Made by a program: the position numbers and the translations under genes. A stretch of 64,000 nucleotides of DNA from Spongilla lacustris (taxonomy: Eukaryota > Porifera > Demospongiae > Spongillida > Spongillidae), in contig OX442419.1 in NCBI GenBank assembly GCA_949361645.1, positions 2,186,028 to 2,250,027 of the forward strand. Reading direction: 5' to 3'. The notes beneath the pieces are model-generated. The model was not told where the DNA came from, did not search any database, and worked only from the letters and a program-made list of their open reading frames with translations. Shown one piece after another: positions 44,789-56,529 of this stretch (position 1 is the stretch's first letter; each line of letters begins with the position of its first letter).

Positions 44789-47200
44789 GTAAGAAATAAT
44801 TTCCTGCTCTCATGTAATATAGTTGGTACAAGCAAGGTACTAAGAGGTACATATAGGTACTGCCTCTTAGTACCTCTTAATACCTACATGTACATAGGTC
44901 CTACCTCCTATTATCTAGGCAGTCAAGCCTGTAGGCAAGGGGGTCCAGCTCGGAGTATATTGCATTATGTCAGCCTCCAGGGTATTCTATTAATGAGGTA
45001 GTATGTGAGCTTTGCTTTCTCCACTGTAGTGGACTTTCATTTTTATAGCTTTGGATAAAAAGTAACCTTTGAAATCAGCACACTTGATTTTTACTTAACA
45101 GATGATTGAAAAAGACACTCTACACCATATACATATTAGCATCTTGGGTAAAAAAATTTAATAACTCTTAATACCCAGTTAGTACCTATGTCCTAGCTCT
45201 TATAGCTTGTCCCTACTAGGGGGAGGGTGCGGGAGGTGGATGTGCCCCCTCCCGTGCAAAGGGCAGAAGATTTTGAACAAGTATGCATGTGAAACCTCAT
45301 AGTTTTACGTAGATATTTCAGTATTGCACGTCCATGTATGAGGCATTTCAAACATGCAGTCGGATGCAGCCAAGAGACAAGGCCTACATGTTTACCTAAT
45401 CCATCCCAGAAGAGCAATTTTAATTTGTTTGACATACATGTATCATTAAGCCATTATTCATTTTTTAATTAATCAACCTGGCCAGCCATGATTATTCCTG
45501 AGCTAGTTCAGCTGCACTAGGATACACCACATACAAGGGGGAGATAAAGTGATGGGCAAGGGTGGGGAAGGGAGTATCTTTCCCTGCAGTATGATTTGGG
45601 CAGGACATGCATACTAAAGTGAGTACAAAAATGGCACCCGACAATTATTGTATAATATCATAGTATGCACGTATATGAGTGATACTCCCCAGCTGCCCCC
45701 ACACACCCCAGCTGCCCCACACACCCCAGCTGCCCCTACACACCCCAGCTGCCCCCACACACCCCAGCTACATGTACCCCCACACACCCCAGCTACATGT
45801 ACCCCCACACACCCCAGCTGCTCCCACACACCCCAGCTGCCCCCACACACCCCAGCTGCCCCCACACACCCCAGCTACCCCCACACACCCCAGCTGCCCC
45901 CACACACCCCAGCTGCCCCCACACACCCCAGCTGCCCCCACACACCCCAGCTGCCCCCACACACCCCAGCTGCCCCCACACACCCCAGCTGCCCCCACAC
46001 ACCCCAGCTGCCCCCACACACCCCAGCTGCTCCCACACACCCCAGCTGCCCCCACACACACCATGCATGGCCACCAGTGTGAACATGTACCCATATATGG
46101 ACAGGACTATAAATACTAGTTCATACTGGAGCTAGCTTTATTATTATTATTATTATTTTAGGGAAAAAGTGGTTGGACTAAAAGCCCTACCGTCCTGACC
46201 ATTTGTGCCAGGTCTGCTGTAGCACTGTGCACACAATTATTGACCTCAGGCATATAACATACATTGCACTTGTTGTTCCTTCCCTATCACATGCTGCAGC
46301 TTGAGACAACCACCACTGAGGAATGCTAGAAGGAGCATCCTTGTTCCGAATACCTTCAATGCACATGTTAATGTAGGTTGTAGCGTGACATATTGCAAAG
46401 TGCAAAATTAACTTGTTTTGTTTTTCAGGTTTGAAATTGACGATTGGCAGTGGGGACTCTGTGTGTGACCTGCAAACTGTTACTGTGCAATGCAACTGAA
46501 TTTTATTGCTGCAATGTTTATGCTTCCTTGTGGTGTATGGGAAATAGCATTGCTTTTCTAAGCTACCAGTACTCATATGGCTTCAGTTGGGTTTGCTGGT
46601 CTCTTTGATTTGTATCCCCAAATATAGGTCTGGGGACCTGCATTATTGGGATATGCAACATGTACACGTACACACACTGTCTGCTCTGTTAATGGGTGTG
46701 GTTACTGTTCTTGAGGTGTTGGCACAAAGGTGAACTGTTCTCTAATGGTACACATCTCTAGTGAGGGCCAATTATAGCCGACAGATCTGAAACTTAAGCT
46801 TACAAGATAACAGGTTGATTATAGTCTTTTCACCACTTCCTCACAACAGTTAATAGATGACCAACTCCACCTTTATACTTGAGGGGGACAGCATCTTCTG
46901 TGAGCACTGCTTTGAGCAGACCATGGCCTTCCCTTGCAAGAAGCCCATAGTTGGGGTATGCATTTGTGTGTGTGGGGGGGGGGGGGGGGGGGAGTGAGGA
47001 GCCTGGGGATGATGTGTAGCAGCACCTGTTGGTGGGCTATAACTAGAGACCTATAGGGCCCTGGAGAGGGAAGTGATTATAAGTCATGTGATTCTATTCT
47101 AACAGTATGCAGTGGAGGACTAGGTATGGAGGGGGCTGCATGATGTCTGTTTCAACAGTAAATCACAATATCTTTTGGTAAGGTATTGTTCAACTGGGTA
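44213..47200. repeat. Duplicated block, copy 2
   Basis: Matches 1-1687 plus 6085-7300 without the hAT insertion, and 57290-59800. The uninterrupted target of the hAT element is at 46064-46080. Internal minisatellite at 45684-46062. Contains the last recognisable P2 exon. No additional gene supported. Confidence 0.85.
45684..46062. repeat. 19-bp minisatellite (CCCCAGCTGCCCCCACACA), long allele
   Basis: About twenty units. Pro/Thr and Gly/Val/Cys frames on both strands are artefacts. Confidence 0.97.
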
Positions 47201-47585
47201 CTGTGTTCACTTTAGTAGGATTCATGAGGGTAGGGCACTTGGAACATTGTGTGGTATACACACCACTGTATGCACTGTGTGGTGTAAACACCATTGTACG
47301 CTTGTGTGCTGTGTAGGCAATAATATATTAGTGCATATTCATGTTTGCATGGACAGTTTATATGCACTCAGCCATTATATGTGCGTATGTATGTACATGT
47401 ATGTGTGTGTATGTATGTGTGTGTATGTATGTATGCATGTATGTATGAAAGTATGTATGTGTGTGTATGTACATGTATGTATGTATGTATGTATTGTGTG
47501 TGTATGTATGTAAGTATGTAAGTGTGTGTGTGTATGTGTGTGACTTCATATTTCCATGTGTCTTTGCACACCATCATATGGTCAG

Positions 47586-47735
47586 TGGTATGGCAACAGC
47601 AATACTTGGGGGTGTGGTTTACTCACTCCCTATCTGCTTGTCAATGACAATGAGCTACAATAAGGTGTTGAGGAGGACAGGCCAAATGTGTACAGGTGTT
47701 CTCCAGGAGTACATCATCAATGGGAACATGAGCTG
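47586..47735 (+). other. Exon-like segment shared with 59900-60030
   Basis: Reads GGVVYSLPICLSMTMSYNKV, then VLQEYIING, against GGVVYSPPICLSMTISCNRV at 59908. Most differences between the two copies change amino acids, so constraint is weak. Possibly a decaying exon. Confidence 0.3.
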
Positions 47736-48099
47736 AAGCTAATATTCTGTTGCAATGTAACACCAAGGACTGGTTACTATTTTTATTTTAGATCAAGATT
47801 TTTTTGCTGAAAATTTGAATGTTGCTGCAAGCTGAGCACATGTCATTTTATGGATCAACCACCAGTACTGCGTGCATCAGGGTTGTGGCACTGGTGATGT
47901 TCTAAGCATATCTGTGCATGTGTACTATCTACATGTTAGCTTGTAGACTGTGTCAGGGCATTTGCATGCATCAGTCCATCTGTACCCACTGAGCTGCAGG
48001 CCAAAGCACATAGGCTTGCTGGACATGCCACAAACAACTATTGGTCAGATAGTGGCTCTTGCGTAAGTGTGGGTCTGGGGACTATCAAACATGTCTTCA

Positions 48100-48225
48100 A
48101 ATGGTCAGCTGGTTATAGCCTTACCCCACTTCCTTTTAGCAGTGAAGGAGGGGGGTGTGTCTGCACATTGTTGGATACTGTAGTGGTAGCATTGCTGATG
48201 TATACACTGTATGTGTGATATGTAT

Positions 48226-48266
<41 letters not shown>

Positions 48267-49640
48267 GGCTAGATTCAGTAAGTACATTCTTCTCTATATG
48301 TACATGTTTGGGTGGTTACCATGGCTACCCAACACGAGTACATAGGCATGGGTAGGAGGACCACCAGCTGATCTATCTGTAGAGTGTGGCCCTCAGGTTT
48401 GTGTAGGGCTGGGGACCAGTAGGTCGTGGAGGTGGTGTAGCAGGTGGTTGATCAATTGGCCACCAAAACTTTGGCCAATGTAGCACCTCTCTAACTTGGT
48501 TACTGATGCATTTCCTTTGTGGCCAGGTAGGCAGGCAGGACTTTGAGGCAGGGTACCTTGTTAGTTCTGAACAAGACAGACCATTTCTGCTATGAGTCCT
48601 TCTCCATCATATCCAATACTTTGAATTCCAATTCCTCTGATGTGGAACCTCTTGGTCTACTCATACACTTTAATAACCTTCGTTGTTAATAACCTTTGGC
48701 CTCCATTGTTGAACTTGGTGGCTCTTGGTAGCATGTGTGCTGTGATGACAAGTAAATAATGGTTGAATGTGGACACCACATCAGCTCTTTTGCTTGGTGC
48801 CTGAGTTGTAGTGTGAATGTAACACTGACAATCTGTTCCCTTGTAGCCCCTTGTAGCAGGGTACCAATTGCTAGTCCTGACAGAGCATTTCTGCTATGAG
48901 TCCTTCTCAATCATATCCAATACTTAGAATTACAATTTCTCTGATGTGGTCTATTCATGCACTTTAATAACCTTCACTGATAATAACCTTTGGCCTTCAA
49001 TGTTGAACTTGGTGGCTACTGGAAGCTTTCCAGGTGTTGTAATAATGCTTTAAAGGCCTGGCCAGTTTTAGAACAGTGGGGCACATGCATGTGTGCTGTG
49101 ATGACAAATATGGTTAAATGTGGCTCGGTGCTTGTGGTATAAATGTAACACTGACAATATGGCACCTCTCTTCCCTTGTAGCTCCTCCTTAAGCATGGCT
49201 TCCCTCTCTCCACGGGGGCATTTGCATGCATCAGTCCATCTGTACCACTGAGATGGGGGGGGGGGGGGGGGGGGGGGGGACAGAGTTAGTTTTATATTCT
49301 TGCATTTTTAACCATTTATGTGTAGGGCTGGGGACTTGCAAGTATTGTGGCGTACATATGCATAACACAATTCCATGCTATGGGGAAAGGAAAAGAGTTA
49401 GTGATCAAATTATGTGCTTGTGTTTATATCAAAGTACATGGATGTTTTGGATATCATCTTCTGCAGTTTGCACACTATTAGTGGTATTTGTCCCAACCCA
49501 ACATCTGAAATGGACCACCAGCACCACTGGGTAGGTGGGTGGATGGATAGCAGTGCTTAGTTACCCATCTTCTCAGATATGCTTGCGTACAGGATTATTG
49601 ATTAGTGCCTATAGGAACATTTATCTACTGAGCACAATGG
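48100..49640. repeat. Duplicated block R, copy 2, with internal tandem duplication
   Basis: Corresponds to 19780-21070. Segment 48560-48760 is repeated as 48860-49030 (CATTTCTGCTATGAGTCCTT ... TGTTGAACTTGGTGGCT). Poly(G) run at 49255-49279. No intact gene. Confidence 0.75.
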
Positions 49641-50340
49641 AGTTGTTGTGGGTGGGCTCTATTAGGAGATTAGTATTACTATGGGTGTGAGTGGGTGGCA
49701 TTGAATTAGAATCTGCACTATCTATGTGCCTCAAGTGGTGTTTGCTGTGACATTTTCAACTTGGTCAACTACTTTGTGGATATATAGTTCATGTCCTACC
49801 ATTACACAAAGCTGATTGATCAGGTGCTTTTGCTAATGTGGAAATGCCTTAGTCCACTATACTATTCTGACCACAGCAATAAACTCTTGTGTGTGCATGT
49901 GCATGCGTATATAATATTATGTGTATAAATGTGTACTTTTGTGTACATGTGTGTGTATATTTGTGTACACATGTGGTTACAGATTGGAACATTCTCAATG
50001 CCGTGTTTTGTGTGCATGTTGTGTGAGTGTGTGTGATTTCCCACACCCTCCTAGCACCACAGCTTACAGAGATCTGCTTTAACAACACGTCATTTTATGG
50101 ATCAACCACTAGTACTGTATCAATGTGTGGCATTTGTGATGCATGTTAATAACATATCTGTGTACACATACACTATCTACATGTGGACTGTGTCAAGACA
50201 CTGGGGCATTTGCATATATCAGCCCATCTGTAACACTGAGATGGGGGGTGGGGATAGATTTATTTTCTTGGGTTTTGAACCAGTTTATATAGTGACTGCA
50301 CTCCCCCCCCCCCCCCCCCCCCCCCCCCCCCTTTCCCCAG

Positions 50341-50455
50341 TGTTGAACATGGAGGCTCCTGGAAGCTACTCAAACCTCACTTCTTTACCATCTTCTCAGA
50401 CATCATGTTCCCCATGATGTGTTACAGCAAAGAGGACCAGCAGCTGAAATATATG
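50341..50455 (+). CDS. Importin-7/8-like exon, copy 3
   Basis: 115 nt between TTTCCCCAG and GTAGGC, the same limits as copy 2. It reads VEHGGSWKLLKPHFFTIF, then SDIMFPMMCYSKEDQQLKYM. The preceding intron end is a 30-nt poly(C) run. Open and conserved in sequence, but isolated from other importin exons. Confidence 0.65.
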
Positions 50456-50584
50456 GTAGGCATATCTAACTATGCAATGTAGTTTGGCTTTAGATAGAAA
50501 AGGGGTGTGGTTCAGAACACACTAGTGCCTGGATTCTTTTGTGGTGTACATGTACCAAGCCTTGTAGTGTGGGGGTGGGGGTGG

Positions 50585-50655
50585 TGTGTGTGTGTGTGTG
50601 TATGTGTGTGTATGTGTGTGTGTGTGTATGTGTGTGTGTTGTATGTGTGTGTGTC
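50585..50655. repeat. (GT)n microsatellite
   Basis: GT array with TATG interruptions. Confidence 0.95.
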
Positions 50656-51019
50656 TATCCATCACATGGAATGTGTTATACCATAGGAAGATGGAGTGGA
50701 CATATTCTGGCTATAATACCATCCATCATACATGTATATGTCCTCTAGTGATATATTTGTCCCAACCTGCTGTAGTAGGCATGAGCATATATGATTTGCC
50801 AATCATATAATATACTATCGGACCTACATGTACATTTGTAGGCCCTATGGACCAATACATGTAAAGAGGGTCATTATAGTTCTCCAAGCACTCTGATTGA
50901 GGTAATCATTTACATTGTAATGGTTGGTGATTTGCTGTTGTTGTGGTCATTGAATGTTAGTATAGTCATAGATCATGTGCCCTAGTTGTGATGCTCACAC
51001 CCCATCCCCAAGCCCTGTG

Positions 51020-51330
51020 TTCTTGTACAAGTGTATGTGTGTGGGGGTGTGGGGGTGTGCTGGTTATGTTGTGGGATAGGAGGTGTGGTCCATCATGCAT
51101 CTGGGGGTGTTGGTAGCAACAGTATCTATTGTCTGTTAACCTTATTGGGTGTGGCTATTGGCAGATATTACTGCTACACAGGAGTGGTGGGGAACTGCTC
51201 TTCAATGGTACCCTCCTCACACCTCTGGTGAGGACCAACTACAGTGGACAGGTCACAGGTCTGAAACCTGTGATTGGTGTTGGGAGAATCATCCTACATG
51301 TAATGCATGTAAGATAGGTTTGTGGTTAGC
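51020..51330 (+). other. Exon-like segment, longest copy of a repeated piece
   Basis: GGGTGTGGCTATTGG...TCAATGGTACCCTCCTCACACC...GGTCTGAAACC recurs shortened at 6680-6790, 19780-19880, 46690-46800 and 59455-59555. One frame here reads LLFNGTLLTPLVRTNYSGQV, then TGLKPVIGVG, reminiscent of a beta-sandwich domain, but the shorter copies lose it. Uncertain. Confidence 0.3.
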
Positions 51331-51496
51331 ATTGGGTGATGAGTCAGCTGATTATCTTCCCACTCATAAATCTAAGTTCATTGTTTATTCACTTATCTCC
51401 TTATTTGATCTCAATCTAGTGTATGTTTACATGCCGTAGGGAAGAGGGAGGGATAGATGGAGGATGCTGAATTGTGCCATGGAGCCACATCTCTAG

Positions 51497-51863
51497 AGGA
51501 CAGGCCACAGCTGGAGTGGTGGAAGTGCAAGAAGTGGGTCATACACATTTTGGGAAGGTTCTACGACATCTTCAACTTACTATTCAACCATACATGTAGA
51601 CTATATTCATGGCTACCTCCAACCCTGGTGGAATATTGCAGCTAGGGGACATCATACCATGTCATGCTTGTAGCTTCTCAAATCCATTAGAATTCATTAC
51701 TAACCTCAATGTGTTAGCACACATTTTTAATAACCTGCCCTTATGTTCCCAATTGTGAACACACACACACACACAACTCAAACCTCACTTCTTCACCATC
51801 TTCTCAGACATTGTATTCCCCATGATGTGTTACAGCAAAGAGGACCAGCAGATCATATATGTG
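51497..51863 (+). pseudogene. Importin-7/8-like gene fragment, two exons in order
   Basis: The first exon (51497 to about 51575) follows ATCTCTAG and reads [20 protein letters not shown]. This is the importin-7/8 signature D(D)RPEL.WWKCKKWALHI in the N-terminal half. The second exon (51776-51863) reads LKPHFFTIFSDIVFPMMCY, then SKEDQQIIYV before GTAGGC, the next conserved block. Order and spacing match the family, so this is the clearest importin remnant. The second exon lacks its 5' part, replaced by (AC)n, so the copy is broken. Confidence 0.75.
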
Positions 51864-52589
51864 GTAGGCATATCTAACTTTGTGTAATTTGGCTTTAGAT
51901 AAAAACAGTTGCAGTTCAGTACATACATGCCTGGCTTCTTTTGTGGTGTGTGTGTATATATGTGTGGAGCTAATTCCTCACCAGGGACAAGCTTACCCAC
52001 TTTTTCACTTTTAATCATTGGGATGACGTGACGTCTAAAGTGGTGTCTTTTGGATGTGCCTCCTTACAGTTGCATCCATGTGGAGAATTTTCACATACAC
52101 ACATATAAAATATAACATGTCATGGGTATATCACATGGCTTGCATACTTCCTGACCTCTTTAGATACCCTACATATGGATACTGTCACACATATACAGAT
52201 AAAGGCACACAATATTTGTGATCACTTTAGAGGCTTTTATCCTGCCTGACACGAGTGCCCACTATGTTAGCAGGTGATGGTGGCCACACCCAACATGAAG
52301 GACACCATAATGTACATGTAATGGACGACAACAAATAGTAACATTATGAACAAGAGAAAGTGATAAAATGCAGTGATCAGTCATAACAGTTGAGGCTCAC
52401 AGCTAAGCCTTACTCCACATATTTCTGAGAGGAAACAAAAAGAAATTAATCAGTGGATGGTAGGGGGAGGAGGACAGGCTATAACATACAGGTGAATGAC
52501 TTCACTAGGTCTTGGAGACTTTGAGTATCATAAGTATCTGTACTTTGTTGTTCCATCACCCTGCAGTTAGCATCCACCAGAGGGAGGGT

Positions 52590-52741
<152 letters not shown>

Positions 52742-52787
52742 CAAATTGAGCTAAGACATGGTATTAGACAAGGAGCAATAAGTAATC

Positions 52788-53075
52788 TGACATACATACA
52801 TACATACATACACACATACATACATACATACATACATACACACATACATACATACATACATACACACATACATACATACATACATACATACATACATACA
52901 CATACATACATACATACATACACACACATACATACAGACATACATACACACACATACATACATACATACATACATACATACATACATACATACACACATA
53001 CATACACACATACATACATACATACATACATACATACATACATACATACATACATACATACATACACACATACAT
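52788..53075. repeat. (TACA)n microsatellite in the M2 tail intron
   Basis: Tetramer array with CACA interruptions; same motif fills the corresponding M3 intron. Confidence 0.98.
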
Positions 53076-53867
53076 GCACACAATACTCACCACCACTGCA
53101 AGTTCTGCTGTTGACCTGTCTCTTGCTGTGCCTCCTCAAGTACTATCTAATAACCAAATGATGACATCATCCTTAATTTAGGTCAAATACTCTGGAGGGC
53201 AGGTGCACACCAATTGCAATCATCTGGCTGAAGTACAAAACTGATATATATTTTAATATAACCTTTAATAATTTTAATAATTTGACTCCTTCTGTACACA
53301 TAACAGTTAATAATTTGGCCCCTTCTGCATAACATGGCCCTTTTGTACGTACTCTGTACTCACCTCTGTCTCCACGTGACCCCTGGTATGGAACATTCTA
53401 CATGTCCATCTGCATCTGAAGCAGCCTGGTACAGTTATGAGTATCACCATCACCATCATCACCAGTACCACCACCACCAACACCACTGATATCAAAATGG
53501 CTGCAAGAAAACGTGGCTGTAACAATAGCTTACTACATATGACTACATGACTGTACAGACCCTACTGTAATGGGGACATGTGATAACATAACTACATACA
53601 TGTACAATACACCTGAATATGTGTGCAAGTATTGCTGGATTATCACAATAATTACAGATCTAGCTTGTCAGTTTTCACGTGTTCAAATACGCACAAACAA
53701 TGTAAGACCATTACGCATATGCAAACACAGTGTGTGCATATGTGTATGTGTACCAGTAATAACATTTCCTACCACACAGGTGGCACTACACACCACTGTG
53801 GCCCCGTCTATGCAGTCCGTCACACGCACACACAGACTGCAGCCAAGGCTGCGATATAACACACATC

Positions 53868-54028
53868 ACTTACATGTAGCATAAGGCCAACATAACACAC
53901 ACCACTTACATGTAGCATAAGGCTAACATAACACACATCACTTACATGTAGCATAAGGCTAACATAACACACACCACTTACATGTAGCACAAGGCCAACA
54001 TAACACATACCACTTACATGTCCACTTA
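53868..54028. repeat. 36-bp minisatellite (TTACATGTAGCATAAGGC...)
   Basis: About four and a half units in the M2 ectodomain interval; not present in M1 or M3. Confidence 0.95.
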
Positions 54029-54395
54029 CATACAATACACCTGAATGTGTGTGTAAGTGTCATCCCACAATAATTGCAGACTTCACTTTTTTGTCCGTTA
54101 CATACACACATACATACAATGATCTACGCACACACATACGAGCGCACACGCAATCACAGGCAGAAACACACGCGTACACGCGTACACGCGCGCGCACACA
54201 CACACACCTTAAACCACACAAACCACCGTGGCCTCGATCATCTCTATTAGTCTATGCAGTGTGCCATATACACACGCACATTTACTAATACAGACTGCAG
54301 TCAGACAAATTTATGTGCAGTGCGGCAAAAGGTACAACTGGAGGAACAAGTTCTCAGCACACGTACCTTCTTGCACGCTGCAGAAGAAGCATGTG

Positions 54396-55070
54396 CAGTG
54401 GCGGATCCAGGAATTGGGAGGGGGGGGGGCACCGGCGAGGGTGTGGCGAGGGGTGGGGCGAAGTAGTAGGCGGGGCCGCCCCGGGGAGGGTGCGGGAGGG
54501 GGGCACCCCTCCCGCCCAGCTAGGGGGTGTGGGGGAGCGCTGTAAGCTCCCCCACCCGGGTCTGGGGCGGAGCCCCAGAAGCCAACGCTTTTTGCGTAGA
54601 AAACCCCCCAAAAAGTACGTAAAAACTGCACTAAAAATGTAATTACTGTTCGAGGCTGGGGATTGACAGATCAAGAGCTCAGCCGCTATATGTTCAATGC
54701 GCCGATGCATCGCCGTTGATAGCACATGTACTGAAGTTGAACTCACCGTTTATTCGTTTAGAAAATATTGAAATACTACCTTTTTCATATGGTCACATGA
54801 CGCGTGGGCGTTAGTTGCTTTATTTGCCTCCACGGAAAAACATGGGCTAATTTTGGGGTTATGCTCGGTTTTTGATACTTTTCGATATGCTCTCTAGAGG
54901 GAAAATTGAAAAACATACGCTAAACGGCCGGCTAATGTAACATACCTTTTGCCTGTACTTCTATTGTAGAGCCGAATGCTATTACGTCACGCGATAAAAG
55001 CAATCATATTCATACATGGCCTGACCCATGTATCATTATGTACGTATAGGCCATTTCTGCCGTAGCCAGT
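54396..55070. mobile_element. hAT left end inserted in the M2 Ig-like exon
   Basis: CAGTGGCGGATCCAGG starts exactly where M2 stops matching M3 (62579-62616). G-rich subterminal sequence and GTCTGGGGCGGAGCCCCAGA follow; the latter also occurs inverted at 24127. No matching right end is found in the window, and no transposase is recognised. Confidence 0.75.
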
Positions 55071-55071
55071 G

Positions 55072-55318
55072 CCGGATTTAGGGGGGGGCAAACGGGGCGG
55101 CTGCCCAGGGCCCACGGCTTTTTGAGGGGGCCCCACCGTTCTCATAATAATGATATTCATGTTTTTTTGGTTTATAATAACTCATACTAAAATTACTAAT
55201 TAGTGTTAATTGAGCGAATTAACATGCATATGGAGCCGGAGCAAGAGACCGAGAATAGAAGTGCGCGAAGTGGAGCATCGAAACGAAAGAAGCGGAAAGA
55301 ACAACTTGATGAATGGAA
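55072..55318 (+). mobile_element. Second hAT left end with transposase N-terminus
   Basis: CAGTGCCGGATTTAGG followed by GGGCAAACGGGGCGGCTGCC is a common hAT terminus. A frame at 55224 starts MHMEPEQETENRSARSGASK, then RKKRKEQLDEW, resembling the basic N-terminus (SGA..RKKRKE) of ZMYM/52-kDa-repressor-like transposases. It is cut off at about 55318 by duplicated host sequence. No right end seen. Confidence 0.65.
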
Positions 55319-55436
55319 TGGGAGGCATGGAATGTATTATACCATAGGAAGATGGAGTGGAAATATTCTGGCTATAGTACCTTCCAGAGCCAAGTTGAAT
55401 TTGATTCCTTATCTCAGATTTGTTTGTGAATTGCAC
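55319..55436. repeat. Duplicate of 19610-19725 and 50670-50720
   Basis: Starts GGAGGCATGGAATGTATTAT and includes GGAAGATGGAGTGG and CAGAGCCAAGTTGAAT. Shows how palindrome and hAT ends are embedded in the local duplicated sequence. Confidence 0.7.
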
Positions 55437-55862
55437 ATTCCAATGGCTGAGGGCGTAGCCTGTGTTGATGGAAACGGTTCTTAATTTGATAACCAAACCG
55501 ACGAAGCTGCACCTACCGAGTACGAGTCGATCTTCAAGACGGGCTAGCAAGGCTGCTGTATCGACATGGACAGAGCTTAAAAAGCGACCGGAAGTCAGTC
55601 TCCACAAGGAAAGTACCCGAAGCGATTGTCGAAGCACTCTGGGATATTCCAGGTACGTACCTGGAATATCCCAGAGTCTGAGTGCTTCAACAATCGCGTC
55701 AGTTGGTGACAGACTGACTTCCGGTCGCTTTTTAAGCTCTGTCCATGTCGATACAGCAGCCTTGCTAGCTCGTCTTGAAGATCGACTCGTACTCGGTAGG
55801 TGCAGCTTCGTCGGTTTGGTTATCAAAAGAACAACACAGGCTACGCCCTCAGCCATTGGAAT
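55437..55862. repeat. Near-perfect 426-bp palindrome
   Basis: Arms of about 210 bp read ATTCCAATGGCTGAGGGCGT ... to a centre at GGTACGTACC. Each arm, read outward-in, contains the same open frame (KLHLPSTSRSSRRASKAAVS, then TWTELKKRPEVSL), ending WDIPG before GTACGT at the dyad. A few indels separate the arms. Probably an inverted duplication of a coding-like segment or a foldback element. Confidence 0.85.
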
Positions 55863-56440
55863 AACCAGAAATAACCGGACCAACGCAGTGTTTGAAATTA
55901 TATTCATAGTATAATTAATCGAAATTATTCAAAATGGCGAAACTACCAAGCCACTGATGTTTCAAAACATGTTTTGTACGGTAGTTTTATCGCAATGAGC
56001 TCATACCGTAGCTAAATCGATAGAATGCCCATCGTACGATTTAACCTGAAATTCCTGCAAGCTATCAAAAGCGCATGGGAAAACGTCGATCTGTACACTT
56101 GAGGCCCTACAATGGCGCCTTTTTGTGAATAACGGCACAACGGTTAGTCCGATGTTAGATGCGTAAGACTAAAAACTTGCGTACGTAGGTCCTTTAGTTA
56201 CAAACCCAATTTCGTTGGGATCCGTTCAATGTGCGTGGAGAAACCCGACGAACAAATTGTTTTGGAGAGGAGTCACTAAATAATTAATTAACGAGCCTTA
56301 GAAGTCATGTGACCTATTTCTTTTTCAAGCTTATATGGCCAAGTGGTATAGGCTCAGATGTGTGCAATTAGATTTTAATAAAGATGTAAGGCTACTGAGA
56401 TTCTCCATTCGAAAGTAAAAGTTTATGAGAAAAAATTATT
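55863..56440. other. CpG-containing unique spacer
   Basis: Unique sequence between the palindrome and the start of P3 similarity. It may include the missing interior of a hAT element. No gene recognised. Confidence 0.4.
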
Positions 56441-56529
56441 TGTCCAACTACCATGTTCTCCACTGTAAGCTACTTCTAAAGTGATGTTTGCAATAATAAC
56501 ACTTACTCACTGCTTGCATACATCCCAAG

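Noticed and set aside
45614..46135. Pro/Thr/His and Gly/Val/Cys repeat proteins
   Set aside because: Translations of the 19-bp minisatellite on both strands; copy number differs wildly among paralogues.
55206..55907. A 233-residue minus-strand protein
   Set aside because: It runs through both arms of the palindrome, so half of it is the complement of the other half. Only the single-arm peptide is worth testing.
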